Program-made: the position numbers and the translations under genes | NCBI GenBank assembly: GCA_947258755.1 | Contig: CAMYJO010000011.1 | Span: forward strand, 62,001 to 126,000 | Reading direction: 5' to 3' | Length of the DNA: 64,000 bases | Source of the DNA: an uncultured Gammaproteobacteria bacterium | GTDB lineage: Bacteria > Pseudomonadota > Gammaproteobacteria > JAADHQ01 | In this document: one piece after another, positions 9,445-23,082 of the stretch | Layout of the letters: every line of letters starts with the position of its first letter | Position numbering within the stretch: the stretch's first letter is position 1 | The notes under the pieces: generated by a model | Told to the model about the DNA's origin: nothing | Seen by the model: only the letters and a program-made list of their open reading frames with translations | Databases searched by the model: none

Positions 9445-12400
9445 ATGCGTTTAGATAAAATAAAAATAGCCGGATTCAAATCATTCGTTGATCCAACAAC
9501 GGTCCATATTACCAGTAACCTGACCGGTGTGGTCGGCCCAAACGGCTGTGGTAAGTCCAATATCATCGATGCAGTGCGTTGGGTCATGGGCGAAAGCTCG
9601 GCCAAACACCTGCGTGGCGAATCCATGGCGGACGTCATTTTCAATGGTTCTAGCGGCCGTAAGCCAGTCGGCCAGGCGACTATCGAGCTGGTGTTTGATA
9701 ATGCCGACGGTACCCTTGGTGGTCAGTATGCCGCGTTCAGCGAGATCTCGATCAAACGGCAGGTGACCCGCGATGGCTTGTCCCAGTATTTCCTGAATGG
9801 CGCCAAATGTCGTCGTCGTGATGTTACTGATATTTTTCTCGGTACCGGTCTTGGCCCACGCAGTTACTCGATTATCGAGCAGGGTATGATTTCGCGCCTG
9901 ATTGAGGCGAAGCCGGAAGAGCTGCGCGTGTTTTTTGAAGAGGCTGCCGGTATTTCCAAATACAAGGAGCGTCGACGTGAAACCGAAACCAGGATCAGGC
10001 ATACCCGCGAAAACCTGGATCGTCTCAACGATCTGCGCGAGGAAATAGACAAACAACTGCAGCACCTGAACCGGCAGGCGAAAACGGCAGAAAAATACAA
10101 AACCTTCAAGGAGGATGAAAGGCAGAAGAAAGCCGAGTTACTGGCACTACGTCTGCGTGATCTGGATAAAGATGCTGTGGTTCAGCAAAAGGCCATTCAT
10201 GAGCGTGAAACGGCGCTGGAGGCCGCCAAGGCTGAACAACAATCCATCGAAACAACGATGGAAAAGGAACGTGAGCAACACATTGATTCCACGGATGCGT
10301 TTAACCAGGTGCAAACCCGTTTCTATGGTTTGGGTAGTGATATAGCCAGAGACGAACAGGCCATCCAGCATGCACGCGAGATGCGTAGCAAACAGACTAC
10401 AGATCTTGAGCAGCTGGAGAATAACTGTCAGGAAATTGGTCAGCATATCGAACTGGATGAAAAGCAGATAGCTGAACTGACGACAGAGTTGGCGCAAATC
10501 AAGCCACAAATTGAAACGTCCAGGCTTGAGGCACAAAAATACCAGGATTCATTATCATCAGCCGATGAGCTGATGCATCAATGGCAACGTGACTGGGATG
10601 AGTTTAACCAGAAGGCATCAGTGCCTTCAGAGCAGGCACAGATACAGCGGACCAAGATTGAACATGTTGAAAAACAGGTGGTGCAGGCACAGCAGCGCTT
10701 ACAACGTACGCAATCACAATTAAGTGAAGTCAGCCTTAATCAGTTTAATACACAAATATCAGAACTTGAGAGTACCGAAAAAACAAAATCCGAAGCCATG
10801 GGGCTTAGCCAGGAAAGTCTGGAAAACACCAAAGAAGAGATTAACCAGCTACGTACCCGAAACCAGGATAGCAATCAGGAGTTGGATGAGTTTCGCGGCA
10901 AACTTCATAATTTACAGGGACGACTCAGTTCGCTTGAAGCTTTACAGCAAGCGGCCCTGGGTAAGGCGGATAATAAGGTCATGCAATGGCTGTCTGACAA
11001 TAATCTGCAAGATGCGCCAAGGCTGGTGCAAAAGCTTGAAGTGGAAGCGGGCTGGGAAACGGCAGTGGAAACAGTCATGGGCTTGAACCTTGAGGCGGTC
11101 TGTATCGACGATTTCAATTCGGTTACCGATCTGATGTCCTCACTGGATGCCGGTTCGATTGCCTTCTTTGATACCAAGGCCGGTCAGTCACAATCTGTGG
11201 CAACGCAGAGCGCAACGCCTCTGTCTCAATTTGTACGCGCCCCATGGTCGTTGGACGCACTCATGCCGGGTGTTTATGCCGCGACAAGCCTGAATGAGGC
11301 CATGTCATTGCGTCCACAGTTAAAAGACTATGAGTCGGTTATTACCCGTGATGGTGTCTGGTTGGGTTCTTCGTGGGCCAGATTGATCAAGGCACAGGAT
11401 GAAAAATCAGGTGTGATCAGCAGGGAGCAGGAAATCAAAACGCTGACTGCTGACATCGAAACACTGCAATCCGATTATGATCAGAAGCATGCCTTGTTGG
11501 AGAAGGATAAAAATCGCTTGCGTGAATTTGAAGAGTCGCGGGAGTTGCTGCAACAAGAGGTCAACCAGCTGCACCGCGAACAGGCACAGGCGCAGTCTCA
11601 ATTAGGGGCAATGAAGTCTCGATTGGAACAACTAACATCACGTTACCAGAACCTGGTGACAGAAAAGTCTGAAATCGAACAAAACATGCAGCAAGATGGC
11701 GATGAACTGAAGCAGGCCAGAACTTTGTTGAATAGTTCGCTGGAAAGCATAGAGTCATTTTCACGCGAACGCGAAACACTCGTGTCAAAACGTGAAACGT
11801 TGAAGGAGCAGCTGGATTCGGCACGACAGGAGGCACGAAAGTACCAGGACGAGGTGCATACACTGGATCTCAAACAGCAGTCCATGACGGGTAAGCTGAA
11901 TTCAACCGAGCAGAATCTTGCGCGCATGCGTTCGCAGATACAACAGCTTGAGCAGCAGCGTAATGAGTTAAATTTGAACCTTGAGGGTAGCCTTGAGCCG
12001 ATTACGGAACTGGAAAAAGGACTTGAAGTCTTGCTTGCAGATCGCGTTAAGGTGGAAGCTGAATTGCAGCAGGCACGAAAACAACTTGAAGATATTGATG
12101 CCTCGATGCGTAAGCATGAACAGGACAGGCACGCTGCTGAACAGAAGGTCCAGGATGTGCGTAGTGAACTGGAGCAGGCCAGGATGGTCTGGCAGGAGTT
12201 TAATGTTCGCGCTACTACCCTGAAAGAGCAGCTTGATCAAAGTGGGCATGAATTAGATACCCTGCTGCAGAATCTTGATGCTGAGGCTACGGAAGCGACC
12301 TGGAAAGAAATGGTTGAAACCCTGGAGCGTAAGATACAACGATTGGGTCCGATCAATCTTGCCGCGATTGATGAGTTTGCAGAGCAGACCGAGCGTAAAG

Positions 12401-12957
12401 AGTATCTCGATAGTCAGTTCATGGATATCACCTCAGCGTTGGAGACTTTGGAGAACGCTATCCGCAAGATCGATAAGGAAACGCGTTCACGTTTCAAGGA
12501 AACCTACGATAAGGTCAATAGCGGACTACAGAGACTGTTCCCCAGGGTGTTTGGTGGCGGGCATGCCTACCTCGAGCTCACTGGCGAGGATTTGCTCGAT
12601 TCCGGCGTCAGTGTTATGGCGCGGCCACCGGGTAAACGTAACAGTTCTATTCACCTGCTTTCAGGTGGAGAGAAGGCATTGACCGCGGTGGCACTGGTAT
12701 TTGCCATCTTTGAGCTTAATCCAGCACCTTTCTGTATGCTCGATGAGGTTGACGCGCCACTTGACGATGCTAATGTCGGCCGTTTCTGTGAGCTGGTCAA
12801 GGAAATGTCCGATACGGTGCAGTTTATTTTCATCACTCATAACAAGGTGACGATGGCTATGTCTAATCAATTGTCGGGTGTCACCATGCATGAGCCAGGT
12901 GTTTCCCGAATGGTCGCCGTCGATGTTGATGAGGCCGTCAAGCTGGCCGCGATGTAA
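9445..12957 (+). CDS. smc: Chromosome segregation protein SMC
   Basis: 1170 aa; Walker A GPNGCGKSNIIDAVRWVMGE, long coiled coils, hinge, LLSGGEKALTAVALVFAIF signature and MLDEVDAPLDDANV Walker B. Confidence 0.97.
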   Translation: MRLDKIKIAGFKSFVDPTTVHITSNLTGVVGPNGCGKSNIIDAVRWVMGESSAKHLRGESMADVIFNGSSGRKPVGQATIELVFDNADGTLGGQYAAFSEISIKRQVTRDGLSQYFLNGAKCRRRDVTDIFLGTGLGPRSYSIIEQGMISRLIEAKPEELRVFFEEAAGISKYKERRRETETRIRHTRENLDRLNDLREEIDKQLQHLNRQAKTAEKYKTFKEDERQKKAELLALRLRDLDKDAVVQQKAIHERETALEAAKAEQQSIETTMEKEREQHIDSTDAFNQVQTRFYGLGSDIARDEQAIQHAREMRSKQTTDLEQLENNCQEIGQHIELDEKQIAELTTELAQIKPQIETSRLEAQKYQDSLSSADELMHQWQRDWDEFNQKASVPSEQAQIQRTKIEHVEKQVVQAQQRLQRTQSQLSEVSLNQFNTQISELESTEKTKSEAMGLSQESLENTKEEINQLRTRNQDSNQELDEFRGKLHNLQGRLSSLEALQQAALGKADNKVMQWLSDNNLQDAPRLVQKLEVEAGWETAVETVMGLNLEAVCIDDFNSVTDLMSSLDAGSIAFFDTKAGQSQSVATQSATPLSQFVRAPWSLDALMPGVYAATSLNEAMSLRPQLKDYESVITRDGVWLGSSWARLIKAQDEKSGVISREQEIKTLTADIETLQSDYDQKHALLEKDKNRLREFEESRELLQQEVNQLHREQAQAQSQLGAMKSRLEQLTSRYQNLVTEKSEIEQNMQQDGDELKQARTLLNSSLESIESFSRERETLVSKRETLKEQLDSARQEARKYQDEVHTLDLKQQSMTGKLNSTEQNLARMRSQIQQLEQQRNELNLNLEGSLEPITELEKGLEVLLADRVKVEAELQQARKQLEDIDASMRKHEQDRHAAEQKVQDVRSELEQARMVWQEFNVRATTLKEQLDQSGHELDTLLQNLDAEATEATWKEMVETLERKIQRLGPINLAAIDEFAEQTERKEYLDSQFMDITSALETLENAIRKIDKETRSRFKETYDKVNSGLQRLFPRVFGGGHAYLELTGEDLLDSGVSVMARPPGKRNSSIHLLSGGEKALTAVALVFAIFELNPAPFCMLDEVDAPLDDANVGRFCELVKEMSDTVQFIFITHNKVTMAMSNQLSGVTMHEPGVSRMVAVDVDEAVKLAAM

Positions 12958-12996
12958 GGCAAATCATCTTATGTGTAGGTCGATAAAAGGGATTAT

Positions 12997-13725
12997 GTGA
13001 ACATGGATGCCTTTAGATGGGTATTATTGATCATCGGAATCATTATTTTTCTGCTGATTTACCTGTTAAGCAAGAAAAGAAACTCGGTCCCGGATGAACA
13101 GGCAGACGAAAAAATAAGTCCGGTGTTGCCGGGCGCCAACGCCGAACAGATGTTTGACGACAGCGACAGGGCATCCTTGGATGCATTGGCAGAGAGTATG
13201 CGCTTGCATCATCCGCAGGAATCGGATCGGACTAGTACAGGTAGCCCTGACAAACAACACGATAAAAAGGTCGGTACCGCTGAAGACTCTGACGATGAAA
13301 AAATGATCGTGCTCTACCTGGTTGAGAAGCATGGTGACATGCTATCAGGTGCAGAAATTATTGATTCACTTAAGCAGGCAGGGATGCGCTATGGGGATAT
13401 GAAGATATTTCATTATTACTCTGACCTGGATAGTAATATTTCTGCACCTGTATTCAGCATGGCCAATCTGGTTGATCCGGGCTGGTTTGATCTGATCTCG
13501 ATCGATAAAACCATGACCCCCGGTTTAAGCTTGTTTATGAGACTGCCTGGACCGATTGGTTCGATTCGTGCATTTGATGAGATGCTGGAAGTGATCGATA
13601 AATTGGAGCAACTTTTGCCGGTTACGCTCAAAGATAAATCTCGTAACAAGGTATCAAAGCAAATGCTCATGCATATGCGTGAAGAAGTGGTTGAGTTTGA
13701 AAGAACGCACAATAAGCTGCAATAG
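12997..13725 (+). CDS. zipA: Cell division protein ZipA
   Basis: N-terminal TM, acidic linker, C-terminal ZipA domain (MKIFHYYSDLDSNISAPVFSMANLVDPGWFDL); located between smc and ligA. Confidence 0.9.
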   Translation: MNMDAFRWVLLIIGIIIFLLIYLLSKKRNSVPDEQADEKISPVLPGANAEQMFDDSDRASLDALAESMRLHHPQESDRTSTGSPDKQHDKKVGTAEDSDDEKMIVLYLVEKHGDMLSGAEIIDSLKQAGMRYGDMKIFHYYSDLDSNISAPVFSMANLVDPGWFDLISIDKTMTPGLSLFMRLPGPIGSIRAFDEMLEVIDKLEQLLPVTLKDKSRNKVSKQMLMHMREEVVEFERTHNKLQ

Positions 13726-13782
13726 CACTCATTTCTGCGTTTAGACATCTGCGAATGTCACCGTTATAGCGCACTAAACTGA

Positions 13783-16751
<2,969 letters not shown>

Positions 16752-16753
16752 TT

Positions 16754-19492
16754 ATGGCAAAGAGTAGGATACACATACCGTTAAAAGACCTGACACTGAT
16801 CCTGGTCATCGCATTGACCTTGTTGATAGTGATCGTCGGTCTTTTACTATGGAAAGATTATCAGTCGGCAGAATTCGAGTTTCACCAGGAATCGGCCCGC
16901 TTATACGATGACCTGGAAAAAAATCTTAGTGACATTAGCGCTATTTTGAATGGCGTCACGGCCATGCATAATGCGGTTGATATTCTAGATGCGGAGCAAT
17001 TTTCACTTTATTCGCATGAGATGCTGAATGTCTATCCAAATGTTAGCGCAATTAAATTATTAACCAGGGTGGAAGATAAATTCAGGCAGCAGTTCAGTGA
17101 AAAAATGCGAGAAGATGGTTATCCGTCCTTTGAAATCTATCAGGGTGATAGACTTAAGCCGGAAGATTGGAAGGCAGCCTCCAGCAAGCCCTTGTATTAT
17201 CCGGTTACTGCAATTGAGCCACACGAGCCCGGAAAAATAATCGAATTGGGTTATGATTTGTATTCAGTGCCCGTATTCCGCAAAACCATAGACTATTCAG
17301 TCAAAACGGGTGAAGCGGCCTCTGTCGCAAGCGCTTCTATAATTCATGGCGTTGGTAATTACACTGTTGTCAAGCCGATCTATGCAGGACGTGTGTTACC
17401 GCTTGATGAAGCTGAAAGGAAGTTGCAAAACCTTTCCATGATTTCCGTAGTGATTCGCTCCAGCAATCTATTGCCGGAGCACAGCGTACTGCAGGATCTG
17501 AATATCGATATTCATAATATGAACCTCAACACTGGCAATTATGATCAGCCGGTCATTGCGATTAAATCCGGGCTTAGAAAAGAGGGCCTGTCATCAATAA
17601 CCGATTTCACTTATAGCAGGCCGGTTATTAAAGGTGGGCAGTCTCTATTATTGTCGACGTCGCAAATTGTTGGGCATGAGATTGTTAATTTCAGAATGAT
17701 AGCAACAGTGCTGCTTGTCTGGATCGCATTTCTTTCCCTGATACTCTACATTATCAATACGCATCATAAGAACCGCTTTGAGCGAAAAAAATCGCTGCAT
17801 GCCTGGCAATGGGAAAAGGAGCGTGCCGACGTAACATTACATTCGTTGGCGGATGCCGTCATCACTACGAACAACGAGGCTGTTATCGAGTACATGAACC
17901 CGGTCGCAGAGCGATTAACGGGTTGGAAAATGGTTGATGCCAGAGGCAGGGGGGTAGAGGATATATTCAAGCTGTCTACCGAAGCCGACGAGCAAACCCT
18001 AGCTTGTCCCGTGCATGAGTGTATTCGTCGTGGTGTCATGAAAGAGTCCGATGCAGATATTTCCTTGCAAGATCACGATGGTGAAAACGTTTCGATCGAC
18101 TATTCGATCGCGCCTATGTATGGGCAGAGTAATAGAGTATTAGGTGCCGTGCTGGTCTTTCAGGATGTAGGTGCATCCAGGATGTTATCAAAACTACTGA
18201 CTTACCAGGCAGCACATGATGACCTAACTGGTTTATACAACCGCCGCGAGTTTGAACGGCGCCTGTCTCGTTCGATTGAGCGCGTTTTCAAGTTCGACGA
18301 GCATTATATTTTGTTCTACATGGATCTTGATCAATTTAAGGTCGTTAATGATACCTGTGGGCATATGGGCGGCGATCTGGTTTTACGTCAGATAGCGGAA
18401 CTGGTGTCCAGCCTGATCAAAGAGCGCGAAACCTTTGCGCGTCTTGGTGGTGATGAATTTGGTGTTTTGCTCGAAGGATATACGCTTGAGGAAGCCAAGG
18501 ACATAGCTAATGAAATACTCGATGCGATCCGTAAATACCGTTTCCACTGGTCGGGTAAGATATTCGAGATCGGCGTTAGTATCGGTATTGTTGATATAGA
18601 TCAAGGTATGCAATCTATCAGCACAATAATGGGTTATGCCGATGCAGCCTGTTATATGGCAAAAGAATTAAGTGGTAACAATATCCAGGTCTATCAGATT
18701 GATGATGCCGACTACAAGCAGCGCAAAGACCAAATGAAGTGGGTGCAACGTATAACCCAGGCATTTGCTGATAGCCGATTTATTTTATTCGCACAGAAAA
18801 TTGTCTCATTACATGGAGATACTAGCGAGCATTGTGAGATACTCATGCGCATGTTGGATGACAATGGTGAAATAATCGTGCCGCAGGAATACATCATTGC
18901 CGCAGAGCGCTATGGAAGTATGCAGGATATAGATCGCTGGGTAATACGTAATGCCTTTATCATGATAAATAAGTATGTCACGGCATTAAAATACGATGCC
19001 AGTTTGTCGGATCGCAGCTTTGCTATTAATTTATCCGGACAATCGATCAGTAGTATCAGTGCGATGGAATATGTCAAACAGCAGTTACAGGAGTATCCGG
19101 ATATAGTTCCTCATGTCGTATTTGAAATTACCGAAACTGCGGCAATTTCAAACCTGGTCAGTGCACAGCGTTTTGTTGCAGAGTTCAGGGGTATGGGCGT
19201 TAAGTTCTCGCTGGATGATTTCGGTACTGGTGTAAGTTCATTTAATTATTTGAAAAACCTGAATGTCGATTATCTAAAAATAGACGGTGGCTTTGTACGT
19301 GAGATGATGGCCGATCCGGTCGATTATGCCATGGTCAAATCGATTGCGCATATCGGACATGTCATGGGCGTTAAAACCATCGCTGAACATACTGAGACTG
19401 TTGAGATATGTGAAAACTTGCGTGACATGGGCGTCGACTATGCGCAGGGTTTCTGTTTGCATGAGCCGGAAAGGCTGGATAACTTGATTTAA
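16754..19492 (+). CDS. Membrane sensor with CHASE-like periplasmic domain, PAS, GGDEF and EAL domains
   Basis: Two TM segments flanking a CHASE-like region; PAS (TLHSLADAVITTNNEAVIEYMNPVAERLTGW); GGDEF (ARLGGDEFGVLLEG); EAL (HCEILMRM, LDDFGTGVSSFNYL). ATG 16754 preferred over the upstream ATG at 16673, which overlaps the previous gene. Confidence 0.92.
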   Translation: MAKSRIHIPLKDLTLILVIALTLLIVIVGLLLWKDYQSAEFEFHQESARLYDDLEKNLSDISAILNGVTAMHNAVDILDAEQFSLYSHEMLNVYPNVSAIKLLTRVEDKFRQQFSEKMREDGYPSFEIYQGDRLKPEDWKAASSKPLYYPVTAIEPHEPGKIIELGYDLYSVPVFRKTIDYSVKTGEAASVASASIIHGVGNYTVVKPIYAGRVLPLDEAERKLQNLSMISVVIRSSNLLPEHSVLQDLNIDIHNMNLNTGNYDQPVIAIKSGLRKEGLSSITDFTYSRPVIKGGQSLLLSTSQIVGHEIVNFRMIATVLLVWIAFLSLILYIINTHHKNRFERKKSLHAWQWEKERADVTLHSLADAVITTNNEAVIEYMNPVAERLTGWKMVDARGRGVEDIFKLSTEADEQTLACPVHECIRRGVMKESDADISLQDHDGENVSIDYSIAPMYGQSNRVLGAVLVFQDVGASRMLSKLLTYQAAHDDLTGLYNRREFERRLSRSIERVFKFDEHYILFYMDLDQFKVVNDTCGHMGGDLVLRQIAELVSSLIKERETFARLGGDEFGVLLEGYTLEEAKDIANEILDAIRKYRFHWSGKIFEIGVSIGIVDIDQGMQSISTIMGYADAACYMAKELSGNNIQVYQIDDADYKQRKDQMKWVQRITQAFADSRFILFAQKIVSLHGDTSEHCEILMRMLDDNGEIIVPQEYIIAAERYGSMQDIDRWVIRNAFIMINKYVTALKYDASLSDRSFAINLSGQSISSISAMEYVKQQLQEYPDIVPHVVFEITETAAISNLVSAQRFVAEFRGMGVKFSLDDFGTGVSSFNYLKNLNVDYLKIDGGFVREMMADPVDYAMVKSIAHIGHVMGVKTIAEHTETVEICENLRDMGVDYAQGFCLHEPERLDNLI

Positions 19493-19512
19493 GTCGGATG
19501 CTCAGGCTGATT

Positions 19513-19815
19513 TCAGGCAGGCAGTACTTTCTTGAATGGTTTGACGCTGACGTTTTTAAAGATACCGTGTTCTGTGTACGGGTCCTTGTTGGCCCAATCT
19601 ACCGCTTCATCTAGCGAATTGAATTCCGCAATAATCAGGCTACCGCTAAAGCCGGCTGCGGCTGGATCGACTGCGTCAATAGCAGGGAACGGTCCGGCGA
19701 CCAACAATCTACCTTCATCCTGTAATAATTTGATACGCTGCAAGTGCTGTTCCCTGACCGCCAGACGTTTTTCAAGGCTGTTGGCAATATCTTCGCCAAT
19801 GATTGTGTAAAGCAT
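19513..19815 (-). CDS. yciI: YciI family protein
   Basis: 100 aa; [41 protein letters not shown]; next to yciB. Confidence 0.92.
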   Translation of the reverse strand: MLYTIIGEDIANSLEKRLAVREQHLQRIKLLQDEGRLLVAGPFPAIDAVDPAAAGFSGSLIIAEFNSLDEAVDWANKDPYTEHGIFKNVSVKPFKKVLPA

Positions 19816-19818
19816 GAA

Positions 19819-20391
19819 TCACTCCTCGTCAGCAGGTTTTTCTTCGATGATATGTCTGGACAGGTATAGGCCCTGGATAACAACAAAGACAAAGGTTAAT
19901 CCAAGCATGCCATAAACCTTGAAGCCTACCCAGGCCTCTTCGTCATAATTCATAAACACATAGATGTTCAGAAAACCCATGCTGATAAAAAACAAGGCCC
20001 ATCCCATATTTAGGCGTGGCCAAATTTTATCGGATACCTCGATTGCATTTGAGAGCATTCTTTCAGCGATGGTTTTTTTGCCGATGAAATGACTGCCAAC
20101 AAAAACAATGCCGAATAGCCAATTAACAATAGTCACTTTCCACTTTATGAATGCTGGATCCTGGAGGGCTATGGTCAGGCCGCCAAACAGGGTTACCAGG
20201 ACCACGGTGATAATATGCATTTTCTCGACTTTACGATGCTTAAACCAGTTATATGCGACCTGGATCATTGTCGCGATTATAATGGCGCCGGTGGCAACAA
20301 AAATGGCTTTGCCATCATCATTATAGGACTTATAAATCTGGTAGGCGGCATAAAAAGCGATCAGAGGGAAAAAATCAAATAAAAATTTCAT
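19819..20391 (-). CDS. yciB: Inner membrane-spanning protein YciB / septation protein A
   Basis: MKFLFDFFPLIAFYAAYQIY...NMGWALFFISMGFLNIYV; five TM segments. Confidence 0.95.
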   Translation of the reverse strand: MKFLFDFFPLIAFYAAYQIYKSYNDDGKAIFVATGAIIIATMIQVAYNWFKHRKVEKMHIITVVLVTLFGGLTIALQDPAFIKWKVTIVNWLFGIVFVGSHFIGKKTIAERMLSNAIEVSDKIWPRLNMGWALFFISMGFLNIYVFMNYDEEAWVGFKVYGMLGLTFVFVVIQGLYLSRHIIEEKPADEE

Positions 20392-20580
20392 AAGACTGCT
20401 ATATCTATAGTTTTATTGTTGATCGTCTGGAGTATAATAGAAAGCAGATAAAACTGATATGTTCGGCTTCTATATTATCTCATCATATCACAACTATTCC
20501 GTACTGGATGACAGGCCATTATGTGCATTCACAAACGGCCTTGGCTTATGTAAATTGGTTTAAATACCTGGTATAAAAAC

Positions 20581-21408
20581 ATGCAATACGATCTTCATAG
20601 TCATTCCACGGCCTCTGACGGCACATTGAGCCCGACTGAGCTCGTGCAGCGGGCATCACAACAGGGCGTGGATGCGCTGGCCTTAACCGATCATGATACG
20701 ACTGACGGTCTCGGTGAAGCAAAAAATGCGGCACAGGAAATCGGTATCGAGCTGATCAGTGGCGTCGAGATCTCGGTCAGCTGGGGGAAAAACACTGTTC
20801 ATATAGTGGGCCTGGGTATTGACGAGGACAATGATGCATTGCAGGCAGGTTTGCAGAGCTTACGTGAATTTCGCCACTGGCGGGCTGAGGAAATCGCACG
20901 AAAATTAGAAAAGGCAGGTGTTGCTGGTGCGTATGCCGGCGCGAAAAAATACGCCAAGGGACATTTGATTAGCCGCACCCATTTTGCCAGGTATCTGGTT
21001 GAGTGTGGTAAGGCGAAGAATATTCCCGCTGTGTTCAAGAAGTTTCTGGTGCAGGGAAAGCCGGGCCATGTTGCTGGTCAATGGGCAGAACTTGACGAAG
21101 TCGTTAACTGGATCAAGGATGCCGGCGGACATGCCGTGATTGCCCATCCGGCCAGGTATAAAATGAGTGCCACACGCTTGCGCAATCTGATTCAGGAATT
21201 CAAGGATGCTGGCGGTCATGCACTCGAAGTCGTCTCCGGCAGTCATGGCCCCAATGACCGTCATAACATGGCCCAATATGCACGCCGGTTTGATCTTTAT
21301 GCCTCCAGTGGCTCCGATTATCACGGCCCTGAAAACCCCTGGGTCGAACTGGGTCGATTGGACCGTATGCCATCGAGTTGCCGGCCTATATGGACATTAT
21401 GGCACTGA
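20581..21408 (+). CDS. PHP domain protein (YciV/RNase AM-like)
   Basis: YDLHSHSTASDGTLSPTELVQRA...LALTDHDTTDG; GSDYHGPENPWVELGR; upstream of yciO-like gene. Confidence 0.9.
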   Translation: MQYDLHSHSTASDGTLSPTELVQRASQQGVDALALTDHDTTDGLGEAKNAAQEIGIELISGVEISVSWGKNTVHIVGLGIDEDNDALQAGLQSLREFRHWRAEEIARKLEKAGVAGAYAGAKKYAKGHLISRTHFARYLVECGKAKNIPAVFKKFLVQGKPGHVAGQWAELDEVVNWIKDAGGHAVIAHPARYKMSATRLRNLIQEFKDAGGHALEVVSGSHGPNDRHNMAQYARRFDLYASSGSDYHGPENPWVELGRLDRMPSSCRPIWTLWH

Positions 21409-21418
21409 GTAGCGGCGT

Positions 21419-22039
21419 ATGAGTCAGTTCTTCCAGATCCATCCGGACAATCCGCAATTAAGATTGGTACGCCGTGCTGTCGAGATGCTTCGGCAGGGCG
21501 CAGTCATTGCATACCCTACCGATTCGAGTTATGCCCTTGGCTGTTTGATTGGCGATAAGCAAGCAATGGACCGTATCCGCAATATCCGGCAAGTGGATAA
21601 CAGCCATAATTTTACCTTGGTGTGCCGTGATTTGTCTGAAATTTCCACCTATGCCAAGCTTGATAATGTTGCCTATCGAATGCTCAGGAAGCTGGCGCCA
21701 GGACCCTACACCTTCATATTCAAGGCCACCCACGAAGTGCCGCGAAGGTTGCAGCACCCAAAGCGCAAGACCATAGGCATACGCGTTCCTGATAACGCCG
21801 TCGTGCATGCCTTACTCTATGAGCTGGCCGAGCCGATCATGAGTTCGACCCTGATCTTGCCTGGCGATGAGCTGCCCATGACCGAGCCCCATGAAATGCG
21901 TGAACGACTACAGCATGACGTGGACCTGGTCATCGATGGTGGAAATTGCGGCTTTGAGGCCACGTCGGTGATAGATTTCCAACAGGATTCACCGCAGGTC
22001 ATTCGTCATGGCCGTGGTGATGTCTCACTGATTGAATAG
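21419..22039 (+). CDS. YciO/Sua5-family protein (L-threonylcarbamoyladenylate synthase-like)
   Basis: GAVIAYPTDSSYALGCLIGDKQAMDRIRNIR; PGPYTFIFKATHEVPRRLQHPKRKTIGIRVPDN. Confidence 0.92.
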   Translation: MSQFFQIHPDNPQLRLVRRAVEMLRQGAVIAYPTDSSYALGCLIGDKQAMDRIRNIRQVDNSHNFTLVCRDLSEISTYAKLDNVAYRMLRKLAPGPYTFIFKATHEVPRRLQHPKRKTIGIRVPDNAVVHALLYELAEPIMSSTLILPGDELPMTEPHEMRERLQHDVDLVIDGGNCGFEATSVIDFQQDSPQVIRHGRGDVSLIE

Positions 22040-22051
22040 CGGGATACCGGT

Positions 22052-22267
22052 ATGAGTGTATTATTGTTTTTCCTTTATTTGGCCATCGCGGTCTTTGTCT
22101 ACAGTGGCCTGATGCTGCGCGTAATCCATTGGCAAGTAATGACTAGTAGCAAGGGGCTGAGCACATCCATGTTCCGACACCGCCGTTTTCGGTATTACCT
22201 AGTGGCATTTATCGTGGCCACCTTGGTGATTCTGGCTTGCTTAATAGCCTTTGAATATAATCTATAA
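22052..22267 (+). CDS. Small hypothetical membrane protein (71 aa, two TM)
   Basis: Intact ORF between yciO-like gene and site-2 protease; hydrophobic N- and C-terminal segments. Confidence 0.6.
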   Translation: MSVLLFFLYLAIAVFVYSGLMLRVIHWQVMTSSKGLSTSMFRHRRFRYYLVAFIVATLVILACLIAFEYNL

Positions 22268-22364
22268 AAAACAATAACTAATAATGACTAATTAAAATAA
22301 ATATGATGTTTATTCTCGATTATTTTTCTTCATTCGGCGCATCGCTTAAGGGTATAATTCGCTG

Positions 22365-23069
22365 ATGGAAGAATTCAGTACGTTGCAAAAAATTACCGTA
22401 TGGGTATTACCCGTGTTGTTTGCAATCACCGTTCATGAAGTTGCGCATGGTTGGGTTGCCAGCCGCCTTGGCGATATGACGGCCAAGTTGCAGGGACGTC
22501 TGACCCTGAACCCGTTCAAGCATATCGATCCAGTCGGCACGATATTAATCCCGGCGGTTATGATCTTATTGACCGGTTTTATCTTCGGCTATGCCAAGCC
22601 AGTGCCGGTGGCCTACCAGAATCTACGTCGACCAAAGCGCGATATGGCCCTGGTGGCGGCGGCAGGCCCGGCGTCTAACTTGTTGATGGCGCTATTCTGG
22701 ATGTTGTGCTTAAAAGTGACCCTGCTAGTAGCGGCGCAGTACCCGTCGATATCTCCGTTTCTAATTGCCACTGCGGTCGCCGGTATTTTAGTCAACCTGA
22801 TCTTGATGGTGTTGAATATGTTACCCTTGCCGCCGCTGGATGGCGGCCGAGTGCTGACGGGGATGCTGCCGATGCCTTATTCGGGCGCCGTCGCTAGCCT
22901 GGAACCCTATGGATTTTTTATCCTGATCGCGCTGTTGATGTTGGGGATCCTGTCCAAAATTATTATGCCAGTCATCTTTTTTCTGATGCTGGGTTTAGCG
23001 CAATTTGCCGAACTATCTGAATATCAGCTGGTAGAGACTTTATACGCAATCGGGGCTCTTCGAGCCTGA
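22365..23069 (+). CDS. Site-2 protease (M50) family protein
   Basis: VHEVAHGWVASRLGD (HExxH) and NMLPLPPLDGGRV motifs. Confidence 0.93.
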   Translation: MEEFSTLQKITVWVLPVLFAITVHEVAHGWVASRLGDMTAKLQGRLTLNPFKHIDPVGTILIPAVMILLTGFIFGYAKPVPVAYQNLRRPKRDMALVAAAGPASNLLMALFWMLCLKVTLLVAAQYPSISPFLIATAVAGILVNLILMVLNMLPLPPLDGGRVLTGMLPMPYSGAVASLEPYGFFILIALLMLGILSKIIMPVIFFLMLGLAQFAELSEYQLVETLYAIGALRA

Positions 23070-23082
23070 ACAAGGGGGAATT

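Noticed and set aside
9481-10065. 194 aa minus-strand ORF
   Set aside because: Antisense within the conserved ATPase head of smc; not a plausible gene.
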